From Diplosphaera chodatii (taxonomy: Eukaryota; Chlorophyta; Trebouxiophyceae; Prasiolales; Stichococcaceae), in the NCBI GenBank assembly GCA_032358165.1, contig JAALGY010000017.1:1736001-1800000 (forward strand): a stretch of DNA of 64,000 nt, given 5' to 3'. The translations under genes were made by a program, and so were the position numbers. Positions within the stretch are counted from its first letter, which is position 1, and each line of letters starts with the position of its first letter. The notes beneath the pieces were generated by a model. That model was not told where the DNA came from. It saw only the letters and a program-made list of their open reading frames with translations, and ran no database searches. This document shows positions 1 to 9,537 of this stretch, piece by piece.

Positions 1-1505
1 GGTGGCGCCTCACCGTCAACGTGAAGAAGACTAAGGTCGTGGTGTACGGAGCCCAGGCTGCTGCACCACCGGTTCTCACCTACATGCATGCTCCCATCGA
101 AGTGCTGGACTCGTTTACATATTTGGGGGTTGACATCTCCAGTCGTAGTTCTTTTGCTGCCGCTAGCATCGGCAGAGCGGCCTCCGCCCAGCGCGCCGCA
201 CTTGCATTGCAGCATCGTTGCCATGACCTGAGTTTGCATGACCCAGCACTGCAGCTACACTTGTTCGATGCACTAGTACGTCCTGTTATGCTTTATGGTG
301 TCGAAACATGGGGTCCTGGGGCGTTGTGCGGTAGTGGCATGGACACTTGTGAGCTTGTCCATCGGAAGTTTCTTCGGTCTGTTCTTGGAGTGCGTACAGG
401 CACTCCCAACGTGGCGGTGCTGGATAGCGGTAAGGGAAGTGCAAATAGCGATGGAAAAGGACCTTTGACCGGAAGGCTGTTTGTGTATTGCGTTTTTTCA
501 ACGACTTATATACACAAACCATGGAGGGCAGATTGCCGAAGCAACCACTTGCATAGGGTGGGGTGGGTTGGTCCCACACGGAACTAGACCCGAAACTTCC
601 GCCACCGCCAGGGATCGAACCCGGTCCCTGAACGGTGTCCAATGAATGGATAGCTGGGGGAGCTTGGGCGATTCCCGGTGGCACACACGGCAACGCTGGC
701 CATCTGCCGGTTCTGGAACCGGCTGGTCGCAATGCCGGACACACGCCTCACCAAGCAGGCATTCCTGGAGAACTGTGCTCTGGCCACCCAGCCGGGGCGC
801 AGCAAGACCAGCTCAGCATGCTGGGCTGCCCAGGTGTGCTCGTTCCTGCACTTCATGTCACCCATCGTTGACGGCGTGCCGCAGCGCATTGACACTTCGG
901 TTGTCAGTGCACACCTGCAGCGCCACACATTCGATGCTGTGAATGGCAGCGACTTGCGCAAAGTGCGTGAGTGGCTGGGAGTCAGGGGCCCTGTGAACGG
1001 TGACAACTACCAGCTGGCCGGCTACTTGCAGGCAGTCGCCTCCAAGACCGGTCGTCGGCGGTTAGCACAGTTTCGGATGGGCAGTCACATGCTGGGGGTG
1101 GAGACAGGGAGGTGGCAGCGTCTGCCGCGGGCAGAGCGGCTGTGTCAGCGGTGTAGCTGCGGCGTGGTGGATGATGAGGCGCACATGGTCTGGGGGTGTC
1201 CAGCTCTAGTAGATCAGAGGGTGCAGCATTCTGAGCTGTTTCAGGACAGCGACATCACCTCAGTGGCGGACTTTATGCAGCAAGATGCCGGGCAACTGGC
1301 AGCCTTTCTGCGGGTTTGTCATGATCATTGTGCAGAGTTGGAGGGGTGTACATCCAACCGGGATTGAGTGGAACCATCCTGTCAGCGGGGAGTGAACGGT
1401 TTCGGACACGACTCGTTGTGCATGTTGCTCTGGGTTATTCCGCCAGAGCCTGTGGCTAGGCCAAAATGGCCCACCACCAGTATGTAATCAATGTCAATGT
1501 CAATG
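1..1505 (+). mobile_element. LINE-A copy A1, 5' part cut by the window edge
   Basis: This is the C-terminal part of LINE-A ORF2 (end of the RT domain, then the CCHC knuckle CQRCSCGVVDDEAH), stopping at TGA 1365-1367. It is followed by the family 3' UTR and a tail of TCAATG repeats at about 1488-1506. Element E inserted at 424-652 interrupts the frame, so the copy is dead. The tail abuts an antisense LINE-B piece, which suggests that A1 itself sits inside LINE-B. Confidence 0.9.
424..652 (-). mobile_element. Element E insertion in LINE-A ORF2
   Basis: A 229-bp insertion interrupts the ORF2 of A1. It is flanked by the 5-bp duplication GCTGG (419-423 and 653-657). Read on the minus strand it carries GGTTCGATCCC, matching the pol III B-box / T-arm consensus, and TATATAAG downstream. 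Other copies lie at 12,856, 16,772, 17,054 (split) and 34,443. Class is uncertain: SINE-like, solo-LTR/TRIM-like or introner-like. Confidence 0.8.
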
Positions 1506-2847
1506 TCTCCTGGAGGCAGATGACGTCCCAGGGCCCGTTGGTCAGCGTCGCGAAGAGAGCGCGGCGCTTGTCCAAGTCGGCGAGCCCGTTGACGTTCAGT
1601 GACAGCAGGCGCAGGCGGGGGCGGTCGGCGTGGGCGCTCATGGCGCCCCGCCGCGGCGCCCTGCGGCGCCGCGGCCAGTCTGTGGGTCGAAGCCGGCGGC
1701 GGTGGATGCCCGGCCTGCAGCCCAGCGGGGCAGCAAGGGTAGCCAGTAGGCGCTGGGGCGGCTGCTGAGGCGGCCGCTCCTGGTGACTGTCGGGGAGGGT
1801 GACAGCGCGCCCTGGCTCCGTGTCACGGCCGCATGCGACCGCCAGGTGCCCGGCAGGTCGGCATCGTGGCGGGCGGCGCATGTGCGGGGCGTGCGCTGCC
1901 GGCGAGGCTGCAGCCAGGGCTGCTCCGGCGGGGCTGGTGATGGCGAAGTGGTGAGGGGCACGGGGCCCGGCTCCCTGTTGCAACGGGCGATGTCGGCGAG
2001 GGTGGTCTGGCGGTTCGCCCAGTGGCAACGCCAGCGGTTGGTGGTTGCCGTGAGGAGATGGAGGGCGATGGGTGTCAGGGGGACGCCGTGTGAGCGGTGT
2101 CGGTCGAGGTCGGATGCTGGCAGGGAGGAGGCCCACTCGGTGAGGATGTGGTCGAGAGGGGCGTGAGCGTCTGTGCCGTCCATGTGCAATACCTCCGACA
2201 ACAGGGCCAAGTGGCCCGCTTCCATGACACAGCTGTCGGGCATCGAGGCGATGGCCACGTCGACGTCTGTGTGGGGGACCCAGTGTCCGGCCGGTGGGCA
2301 GCTGTCGTCGTGGCGGCGAAGGATGCGGTCGAGTGATGGCAGCAGCGCGCCAGGGATGGCAAGTCCAGTACCGCAAGTGGTCCAGGTGTTCCAGAGCACC
2401 GGCTCTGATTGGCGGGCCTCCTGCAAGGCGGCGGCAGCCGCCTGTGGCGAGAGCGCCGGAGCCAGATCGACCAGGTGGGAGAGGAAGCCCTCGGGGATGG
2501 GATCATGCACCATCTCTGCGTGCCGGGTGGTGGGGGCCGGTGCGGCTGGACCGCCGGACGGCGGTGCTAGCAGCGGGGGTGCCGCTGTACGGCTGCGGGC
2601 ACGAGTGGAGACGCCCGTGAAGCCAAGCCCAGTGGGGCTTGCGCCAATGCGGCCGAGGGGTAGAGGCCGCGGTGGGGGCCCTCAGGCGGCTGTGGACAGC
2701 CGCATAGCTGGACACCTGTCGTGCAGCTCGGGCGGAGCCGTCCAGAGTGGCAAGGTCAGTCTCCATGGCGGCGACGCCAGCGTCTGTCGCTGGAGCTGGG
2801 GGCAACTGGGGAAACACCTGAATGGGGCAACTGGGGAAACACCTGAA
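1506..2847 (-). mobile_element. LINE-B piece B1: ORF1 C-terminus and ORF2 start
   Basis: On the minus strand this holds the 3' half of LINE-B ORF1 followed by the first codons of ORF2 (endonuclease start LRLLSLNVNGL ... CLQET). It joins B2 (3,612-4,214) seamlessly if the LINE-A copy at 2,848-3,611 is removed, and B2 joins B3 (8,585-9,282) likewise. At the right end a 23-bp stretch containing GGGGAAACACCTGAA is duplicated at the LINE-A junction (about 2,802-2,847). Confidence 0.8.
1638..2513 (-). pseudogene. LINE-B ORF1 C-terminal fragment
   Basis: A 291-codon open frame, Ala/Pro/Arg-rich, equivalent to the plus-strand copies at 14,381-15,084 and 22,208-22,531. No named domain is recognised; its place before an endonuclease/RT ORF makes it an ORF1-type protein. 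Its TGA overlaps the ATG of ORF2 as ATGA, the same arrangement as at about 22,528-22,531. Confidence 0.65.
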
Positions 2848-3611
2848 CTCACCAAGCAGGCATTCCTGGAGAACTGTGCTCTGGCCACCCGGCCGGGGCG
2901 CAGCAAGACCAGCTCAGCATGCTGGGCTGCCCAGGTGTGCTCGTTCCTGCACTTCATGTCACCCATCGTTGACGGCGTGCCGCAGCGCATTGACACTTCG
3001 GTTGTCAGTGCACACCTGCAGCGCCGCACATTCGATGCTGTGAATGGCAGCGACCTGCGCAAAGTGCGTGAGTGGCTGGGAGTCAGGGGCCCTGTGAACG
3101 GTGACAACTACCAGCTGGCCGGCTACTTGCAGGCAGTCGCCTCCAAGACCGGTCGTCGGCGGTTAGCACAGTTTCGGATGGGCAGTCACATGCTGGGGGT
3201 GGAGACAGGGAGGTGGCAGCGTCTGCCGCGGGCAGAGCGGCTGTGTCAGCGGTGTAGCTGCGGCGTGGTGGATGATGAGGCGCACATGGTCTGGGGGTGT
3301 CCAGCTCTAGTAGATCAGAGGGTGCAGCATTCTGAGCTGTTTCAGGACAGCGACATCACCTCAGTGGCGGACTTTATGCAGCAGGATGCCGGGCAACTGG
3401 CAGCCTTTTTGCGGGTTTGTCATGATCATTGTGCAGAGTTGGAGGGGTGTACATCCAACCGGGCTTGAGTGGAACCATCCTGTCAGCGGGGAGTGAACGG
3501 TTTCGGACACGACTCGTTGTGCATGTTGCTCTGGGTTATTCCGCCAGAGCCTGTGGCTAGGCCAAAATGGCCCACCACCAGTATGTAATCAATGTCAATG
3601 TCAATGTCAAA
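2848..3611 (+). mobile_element. LINE-A copy A2, 5' truncated
   Basis: Only the ORF2 C-terminus (from LTKQAFLEN to the stop at 3,466-3,468), the 3' UTR and a TCAATG tail remain. It lies antisense within LINE-B, between B1 and B2. TGAA is present on both sides, but the left junction also carries a 23-bp duplication, so the TSD is not clean. Confidence 0.88.
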
Positions 3612-4214
3612 AAATGAATGGGAGGGTCAGCGTCCGCAGCAGCGGGGCCCATGGGGCCCATGGGGCCCAAGAGGTCGCCTGTGCGACGCCGTTGTGCTGG
3701 GGGAGGTGGCTGGTCGTCGGCTACTGATGCTGTGTCAGTGCCGTCGCTGTCGAGCATGGGGTGGCCAGCATCGTGGGAGCCGCCATCGTCGCCCGGAGGA
3801 GCCTCCGTGTCGCTCATGGGTGAAGCACCATCGTCAGAGGGGGCGGTGGCGGGCGTCTCGGTGGCCCGAGAGGCAGCTCTCCTGCTGGCGACGTCGGGTG
3901 CCGGTGTGGCGGCGGCAGCTGGTGGCGGTGGCGACGGCGGTTGCGGAGGTGGGGGGCGCTGCTGGTGGGGTGACTGGCGGGGGGGTGTGATGAGGATGTC
4001 CCTGTCGCCGGAGAAGGTGGCAGTGACCGTGATCGGGCCGGTGTGGGCGCCGCGGTCGATGTCCCGCACCCGCGGGCAGAGACCATGTGCGGGGTCCTCC
4101 ATCCTCACAATCGCCCTCACGACGGTGGTGTTCCCGTGAACCGTCTGCAGGTGGGCAGGCAGGCGGGCGCCTCCCAACATTTCGGTCAAGACCTGGAAGT
4201 CCGAGTCGTTGTAG
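3612..4214 (-). mobile_element. LINE-B piece B2: middle of ORF1
   Basis: The minus strand encodes YNDSDFQVLTEMLGG through a Pro-rich stretch and GPMGPMGPAAADADPP. It is the direct continuation of B3: B3 ends with the TAC codon where B2 begins. The Pro-rich core contains a triple GGGCCCAT repeat (about 3,643-3,668). Confidence 0.75.
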
Positions 4215-4215
4215 C

Positions 4216-4764
4216 AGCAGCAGCGATGTTGCCGCAGCGGCAGTACAGGGTTTCTGCACCAGCAAGCTTTGCTTGCAAGATGCTGCACAGCACATCACCG
4301 TGATGCGTGTCAGCAAGCAGAAGACCGGTCTGGCTGTTGTCAGCATTGACGATGGTGCTTTTGTGCGCAGGATGTGCAGCGCGAAAGCGCGCCTTCCCCG
4401 CACTTGCGGTGTTTCAGTTTTTGAGAGTGTGGCACCGCAGCGTCGGGACGCAGCGGCACAGCTGCGCAGGAGCCAGCACCATGCAGCCCAGGACGCAGCT
4501 CCGGTGGCGAACGCACGCCGCGCAGCCGCAGATGCTATGCAATTTGCACAGCATCACCTCGCGCCGCGCCGGCAGCGGCGGCCAAGCGCTCTTGGCCCTC
4601 ACCCTGCTGTTGCTCCCCTTGGCATTGCATCACGCTTTGCTGTGCTGCCTGTTGAGCCCACTTCTCACACATCAGCTGGTGGCCCCACTTTGGCTGAGGG
4701 CATATCACCCTCTCCAGCAAAGGCGCCAGCCACCCCCAAACCCACCCCCAACCATGTCTGCTAG
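4216..4764 (+). pseudogene. LINE-A ORF1, C-terminal part (A3)
   Basis: It encodes the ORF1 C-terminal domain (GFCTSKLCLQDAAQHITVMR ... IFESV ... QRRDAAAQLRR), ending at TAG 4,762-4,764. The pattern of beta-rich segments followed by a basic helix is typical of LINE ORF1 RNA-binding domains; that assignment is inference from pattern. The N-terminus is missing because of 5' truncation. Confidence 0.7.
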
Positions 4765-4766
4765 GG

Positions 4767-7700
4767 GTGTTGGGGCCGGGCTGCGCCCGGCGCAATCCGG
4801 TCCCTAACAGCGCCCTGTCTGTGCTGAGCCTGAACGTCCAGGGGTGGCTGACCAGAGATGCATCTGCGCTATCGCAGGTCATCAAGGCGGCTGACTTCGA
4901 CGTGCTGGCCTTCAGCGAGACGTGGGCGCGGGAGGGGACCGACGCGCCGGAGCTGGACGGCTTCACATCCGTCCTTCACCTGCCGCGGAGCCGGCGTCAG
5001 CAGCGTGGCGGTGCACGTGGCGGCCTCGCTGTCTACGTCGCCGACAAGCTTGCATCATCGGTGACACACTTGTCAACTGGACCCCAAAACTGCTATGCTG
5101 TTTTGAGGTTTGACAAGGCTGTCGGTCAGGAGGAGGATGCTTACATGATTCCATGCTACATACCACCCGAGGGAAGCCCATCCTTTGATGGCAAGGGCCC
5201 TGCGGTCTGGGAGGCGTTACGTGAGGAGGTGAGCGCCACCTGCCGCATGGGGCATGTGTTTGTTGTTGGAGACTTGAACGCACGCACCAGCACCTGCCCG
5301 GACTTTCCGGGATCTGTCGATCACCCTGTCACAGAGGAGTTCCTGCCCTCCACCGCCCCTCCTGTGCAGTCACAGCGGCACAGCCGCGACAGCAGGGAGC
5401 GGCCCAACAGGTGGGGCAGGGCTCTGCTTGACATGTGTGTTGAGACATCCGTCAGGATTGCTAACGGTCGTGTTTCAGGAGATGAGGAGGGACAGGTCAC
5501 TTTTGTTAGCCAAAGTCAGGTGGGCAGCAGCCTGATTGACTATGTGCTTGCAAGTGCTGATGCATTCCCTTTGATTCATTCCCTAACAGTACTCCCCGCT
5601 CCTGAGTCGGACCATGCAGCCTTGCATCTGCTCATCAAGAGGACCGCCGCCGCTCAGCAGCCGCTCCCACGTCGCCAGCGCCGCCGCCATCAGCAGCAGC
5701 AACCGCAGCAGCCCACGACCCAGCAGCCCCTGCGCCTCGGCGCAGCGCAGCTGGAAGTGTGGCAGCAGCGCCTGCAGCAGCCTGATGCGGCAGCCCAACT
5801 GGTCGACATTGCAGCGGCAGCAGATGCCGCCCAGGTACCCGATGACATGCATGCTGTGGGCATGCAGTTCGATCAGCTCATTGAGACCACGCAGGTTGAG
5901 GTGGCTGCAACGGCGCCGGCCGCCAAGGGGCGGCGGCGGGACCGCAACGCTGTGCCTCGCTGGTGGGATGCTAACCTGGCCCGCGGACGCCGCGCAGCGC
6001 GGCAAGCCGCGCGGCGCGACCCGCAGTCACCGGCTGCTCGCGCGCTCCGCCAGCAGTACCAGCACCTGCTACGCCGCACACAGCGCCAGTGGACCCGCAG
6101 TCAGGCTCTTGCCCTCACTGAACTGGCTCGATCAACCAACTCCAAAAAGTTCTGGCAAAAGTTCAAACCTGCTAAGAAGCGGGCGTGTCCCATAGCAGAT
6201 GATGTGATGCTTGACTCCTTCCGGAAACTGCTGGATGCCCCCACAGTTTCATCAAGCACTGCAGGTACCTCGGGTAGTGGTGCTGCGCCACCTTTTGCCG
6301 ACGGGAGCGAGCTCAACTCGCCCTTCACAGCCGGCGCCGTGCAACAGGCTATAGGAGCCCTGCGCGGAGGCAAAGCAACGGTGGGCCTGCTCAAATTGGA
6401 TGCTTTATCTGTTGCAGCGGCGCAGCTTGCACCTTGTCTTGCATCTGTTTTTAACGCTTGTCAAAGGGTGGCAGCGTTGCCAAGGGGCTGGGCTCTGTGC
6501 GGCATCACGCCGATTCACAAGGGGGGCGACACATCCGATCCGGGTAATTACCGTGGCATTGCTGTTGGCTCTTTATTGGCAAAGCTGTATGCTTGCATGC
6601 TTAACGAAAAGCTTATGAGGTGGACCGAGCAGCACCAGCTGCGCGCACGCGGACAAGCGGGCTTCCGCAAGGACCACCGCACCACCGATCAGACCTTCGT
6701 CGTTCGCACCCTCATTGAGAAGGCCAAGGCAGATAAGCAGCCTCTATACTCTTGCTTTGTCGATTTCAAGAAAGCATACGACACTGTACCTCGTGATTTG
6801 CTTTGGGAGAAGCTGCAGCGGATTGGGGTGCATGGGGAGTTTCTGAGGGGCGTGCAGGCACTGTATGCTGATGTGCCCATGGCACTGCAGTTTGAGGGGG
6901 GAATGTCCGACACATTTCAGAGCACTCTGGGGGTTAAGCAGGGATGTCCACTATCTCCAACCCTTTTCGGGATTTACATTGACGATTTCCAAGCGGAGCT
7001 GGAGGCTGCCGGCGCGGACCTGGACCTGCCCACCCTGTGTGGTGTGCAGGCACCTGCCCTCTTCTATGCAGATGATCTGGACCTGGTGTCCACATCCGTA
7101 CGCGGCCTGCAGGCGCAGCTCGACCTGCTGGAGTCGTACTGCAAGCGGTGGCGCCTCACCGTCAACGTGAAGAAGACTAAGGTCGTGGTGTACGGAGCCC
7201 AGGCTGCTGCACCACCGGTTCTCACCTACATGCATGCTCCCATCGAAATGCTGGACTCGTTTACATATTTGGGGGTTGACATTTCCAGTCGTAGTTCTTT
7301 TGCTGCCGCTAGCATCGGCAGAGCGGCCTCCGCCCAGCGCGCCGCACTTGCATTGCAGCATCGTTGCCATGACCTGAGCTTGCATGACCCAGCACTGCAG
7401 CTACACTTGTTCGATGCACTAGTACGTCCTGTTATGCTTTATGGTGTCGAAACATGGGGACCGGGGGCGTTGTGCGGTAGTGGCATGGACACTTGTGAGC
7501 TTGTCCATCGGAAGTTTCTTCGGTCTGTTCTTGGAGTGCGTACAGGCACTCCCAACGTGGCGGTGTTGGGGGAGCTTGGGCGATTCCCGGTGGCACACAC
7601 GGCAACGCTGGCCATCTGCCGGTTCTGGAACCGGCTGGTCGCAATGCCGGACACACGCCTCACCAAGCAGGCATTCCTGGAGAACCGTGCTCTGGCCACC

Positions 7701-8279
7701 CGGCCGGGGCGCAGCAAGACCAGCTCAGCATGCTGGGCTGCCCAGGTGTGCTCGTTCCTGCACTTCATGTCACCCATCGTTGACGGCGTGCCGCAGCGCA
7801 TTGACACTTCGGTTGTCAGTGCACACCTGCAGCGCCGCACATTCGATGCTGTGAATGGCAGCGACCTGCGCAAAGTGCGTGAGTGGCTGGGAGTCAGGGG
7901 CCCTGTGAACGGTGACAACTACCAGCTGGCCGGCTACTTGCAGGCAGTCGCCTCCAAGACCGGTCGTCGGCGGTTAGCACAGTTTCGGATGGGCAGTCAC
8001 ATGCTGGGGGTGGAAACAGGGAGGTGGCAGCGTCTGCCGCGGGCAGAGCGGCTGTGTCAGCGGTGTAACTGCGGCGTGGTGGATGATGAGGCGCATATGG
8101 TCTGGGGGTGTCCAGCCCTAGTAGATCAGAGGGTGCAGCATTCGGAGCTGTTTGAGGACAGCGACATCACCTCAGTGGCGGACTTTATGCAGCAGGATGC
8201 CGGGCAACTGGCAGCCTTTTTGCGTGTTTGTCATGATCATTGTGCAGAGTTGGAGGGGTGTGCATCCAACCGGGATTGA
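4767..8279 (+). CDS. LINE-A ORF2 protein: endonuclease and reverse transcriptase (A3)
   Basis: About 1,170 codons are open. The N-terminal AP-endonuclease (exonuclease/endonuclease/phosphatase fold) shows LSLNVQG, SETW, GDLNART, SLIDYVLAS and SDHAAL. The RT domain shows FVDFKKAYD, GVKQGCPLSPTLF and the catalytic FYADDLDL. The C-terminus has a CCHC knuckle, CQRCNCGVVDDEAHMVWGC. It would nick target DNA and reverse transcribe the element RNA from the nick. There is no AUG before the endonuclease motifs. Compared with A6 and A18, one C is missing at about 4,798-4,804 (GGTCCCTAAC against GGTCCCCTAAC), which takes ORF2 out of frame with ORF1. This copy may therefore be unable to express ORF2 normally. 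Confidence 0.88.
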   Translation: MLGPGCARRNPVPNSALSVLSLNVQGWLTRDASALSQVIKAADFDVLAFSETWAREGTDAPELDGFTSVLHLPRSRRQQRGGARGGLAVYVADKLASSVTHLSTGPQNCYAVLRFDKAVGQEEDAYMIPCYIPPEGSPSFDGKGPAVWEALREEVSATCRMGHVFVVGDLNARTSTCPDFPGSVDHPVTEEFLPSTAPPVQSQRHSRDSRERPNRWGRALLDMCVETSVRIANGRVSGDEEGQVTFVSQSQVGSSLIDYVLASADAFPLIHSLTVLPAPESDHAALHLLIKRTAAAQQPLPRRQRRRHQQQQPQQPTTQQPLRLGAAQLEVWQQRLQQPDAAAQLVDIAAAADAAQVPDDMHAVGMQFDQLIETTQVEVAATAPAAKGRRRDRNAVPRWWDANLARGRRAARQAARRDPQSPAARALRQQYQHLLRRTQRQWTRSQALALTELARSTNSKKFWQKFKPAKKRACPIADDVMLDSFRKLLDAPTVSSSTAGTSGSGAAPPFADGSELNSPFTAGAVQQAIGALRGGKATVGLLKLDALSVAAAQLAPCLASVFNACQRVAALPRGWALCGITPIHKGGDTSDPGNYRGIAVGSLLAKLYACMLNEKLMRWTEQHQLRARGQAGFRKDHRTTDQTFVVRTLIEKAKADKQPLYSCFVDFKKAYDTVPRDLLWEKLQRIGVHGEFLRGVQALYADVPMALQFEGGMSDTFQSTLGVKQGCPLSPTLFGIYIDDFQAELEAAGADLDLPTLCGVQAPALFYADDLDLVSTSVRGLQAQLDLLESYCKRWRLTVNVKKTKVVVYGAQAAAPPVLTYMHAPIEMLDSFTYLGVDISSRSSFAAASIGRAASAQRAALALQHRCHDLSLHDPALQLHLFDALVRPVMLYGVETWGPGALCGSGMDTCELVHRKFLRSVLGVRTGTPNVAVLGELGRFPVAHTATLAICRFWNRLVAMPDTRLTKQAFLENRALATRPGRSKTSSACWAAQVCSFLHFMSPIVDGVPQRIDTSVVSAHLQRRTFDAVNGSDLRKVREWLGVRGPVNGDNYQLAGYLQAVASKTGRRRLAQFRMGSHMLGVETGRWQRLPRAERLCQRCNCGVVDDEAHMVWGCPALVDQRVQHSELFEDSDITSVADFMQQDAGQLAAFLRVCHDHCAELEGCASNRD

Positions 8280-8415
8280 GTGGAACCATTCTGTCAGCGG
8301 GGAGTGAACGGTTTCGTACACGACTCGTTGTGCATGTTGCTCTGGGTTTTTCCGCCAGAGCCTGTGGCTAGGCCAAAATGGCCCACCACCAGTATGTAAT
8401 CAATGTCAAAATGTC

Positions 8416-8584
8416 AAAGTTGGAGGGGTGTACATCCAACCGGGATTGAGTGGACCCATTCTGTCAGCGGGGAGTGAACGGTTTCGGACACGACTCGTTG
8501 TGCATGTTGCTCTGGGTTATTCCGCCAGAGCCTGTGGCTAGGCCAAAATGGCCCACCACCAGTATGTAATCAATGTCAATGTCA
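8416..8584 (+). mobile_element. LINE-A copy A4, 3' UTR only
   Basis: A 169-bp copy begins in the last ORF2 codons (GTTGGAGGGGTGTACATCC) and runs through the 3' UTR to a TCAATG tail. It is placed directly after the tail of A3, as if it had entered A3's own tail. Confidence 0.85.
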
Positions 8585-9282
8585 TGTAGCCTGAGGCGAG
8601 CAGGAGGGCCCGGGTGACTCCGGCAACGTTGTCGGCGTTGGCCATGTGGTGGATGATCAGCTCGGTAGTGCCGAGGGGCAGCAGCATGCCGCAGGGCTGA
8701 CACTGAGTGGCCGTGACTTGGAGCTCGGCGCCCGTGGAAGGCGACAGCAGGGTGAAGCCGCGCTGCTGCAATAGGGCATCCACGTGGGCGACGCCGCCGC
8801 GAGCAGCGGTGGCGAAGAGCTTGACGGTGAGGACGCCATCACCGACAGCATGGGCGCCCATCAGGTCGAAGGTGCCAATGCGGTTGTCCAGCAGCTGGAT
8901 GAGCTCGAGCTTGACCGTGTTGGCGTCAGCGGTGGCTGGCAAGGCGACCTTGACTGCAATGGGCAGCAGCGCAAGGCTGGTCGCCAGGTCGACAGCACGT
9001 TCGGCCCGCAGCCTAGGTGCGCCACCGCGCCGCAGCTGCTCAAGCGAGAGCGTGAGGCTCATGGCTGGGCGAGGTGCAGGATGGCCGTGGTGGTGGGCGT
9101 TGGTGTAAGTGTTGGATGAGGGGCGATGGCGGCGATGGCGGCCGCTGCTGCGGCCATGTGTGGGCAAGGGCCTAGCTGTTGGGGGTTGGGGGGCGGTGGG
9201 CGTGGCGGGAAGCATGCTGAAGGGGTGGGTACGGAGGGTTGTGGCGTGGGCGGCAGGCAAGTGCTGGGCAGCAGTGCAGCAG
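8585..9282 (-). mobile_element. LINE-B piece B3: 5' UTR and ORF1 start
   Basis: A minus-strand open frame starts at ATG 9,062 with MSLTLSLEQLRRGG and runs to ...LLLASGY, where LINE-A interrupts it; B2 supplies the next residues. No domain is recognised in this N-terminal part. The stretch 9,063-9,282 is then the 5' leader, running into the S98 satellite. Confidence 0.65.
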
Positions 9283-9537
9283 TGCAGGGCAGCACTCAGA
9301 GCAAGGTGCAGCAGGTGGCAGGCTGAGGGTAGTGGCGGATGCTGGAGGGAGGCAGGCTGGTGATGGCGGCGGCGTCAGGCGGTGGGCAGCACTCAGGGCA
9401 GGGTGCAGCAGGTGGCAGGCTGAGGGTGGTGCGGGTGGTGGTGAAGACGGCGGGCTGGCGTTGGCGGCGGCGGCGGGCGGCGGGCAGCGCTCAGATCAGG
9501 GTGCAGCAGGTGGCAGGCTGAGGATGGTGTGGATGGT
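9283..9537. repeat. S98 satellite, left block
   Basis: Tandem GC-rich repeat. The motif GGGTGCAGCAGGTGG recurs at 9,401 and 9,499, i.e. 98 bp apart. The array continues at 10,330 after a LINE-A insertion that duplicated GATGGT (9,532-9,537 and 10,330-10,335). Confidence 0.85.

Larger units (their letters stand above)
4215..8416 (+). mobile_element. LINE-A copy A3, nearly full coding length
   Basis: It contains the 3' third of ORF1, all of ORF2, the 3' UTR and tail. It is inserted in LINE-B with duplication TGTAG (4,210-4,214 and 8,585-8,589, the latter after the small copy A4). The 5' end begins within ORF1, so the copy is 5' truncated. Confidence 0.88.

Noticed and set aside
2173..3468. A 431-codon plus-strand ORF
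   Set aside because: Its first half is antisense to LINE-B ORF1 and only the second half is LINE-A ORF2; it is an accidental join at the insertion boundary.
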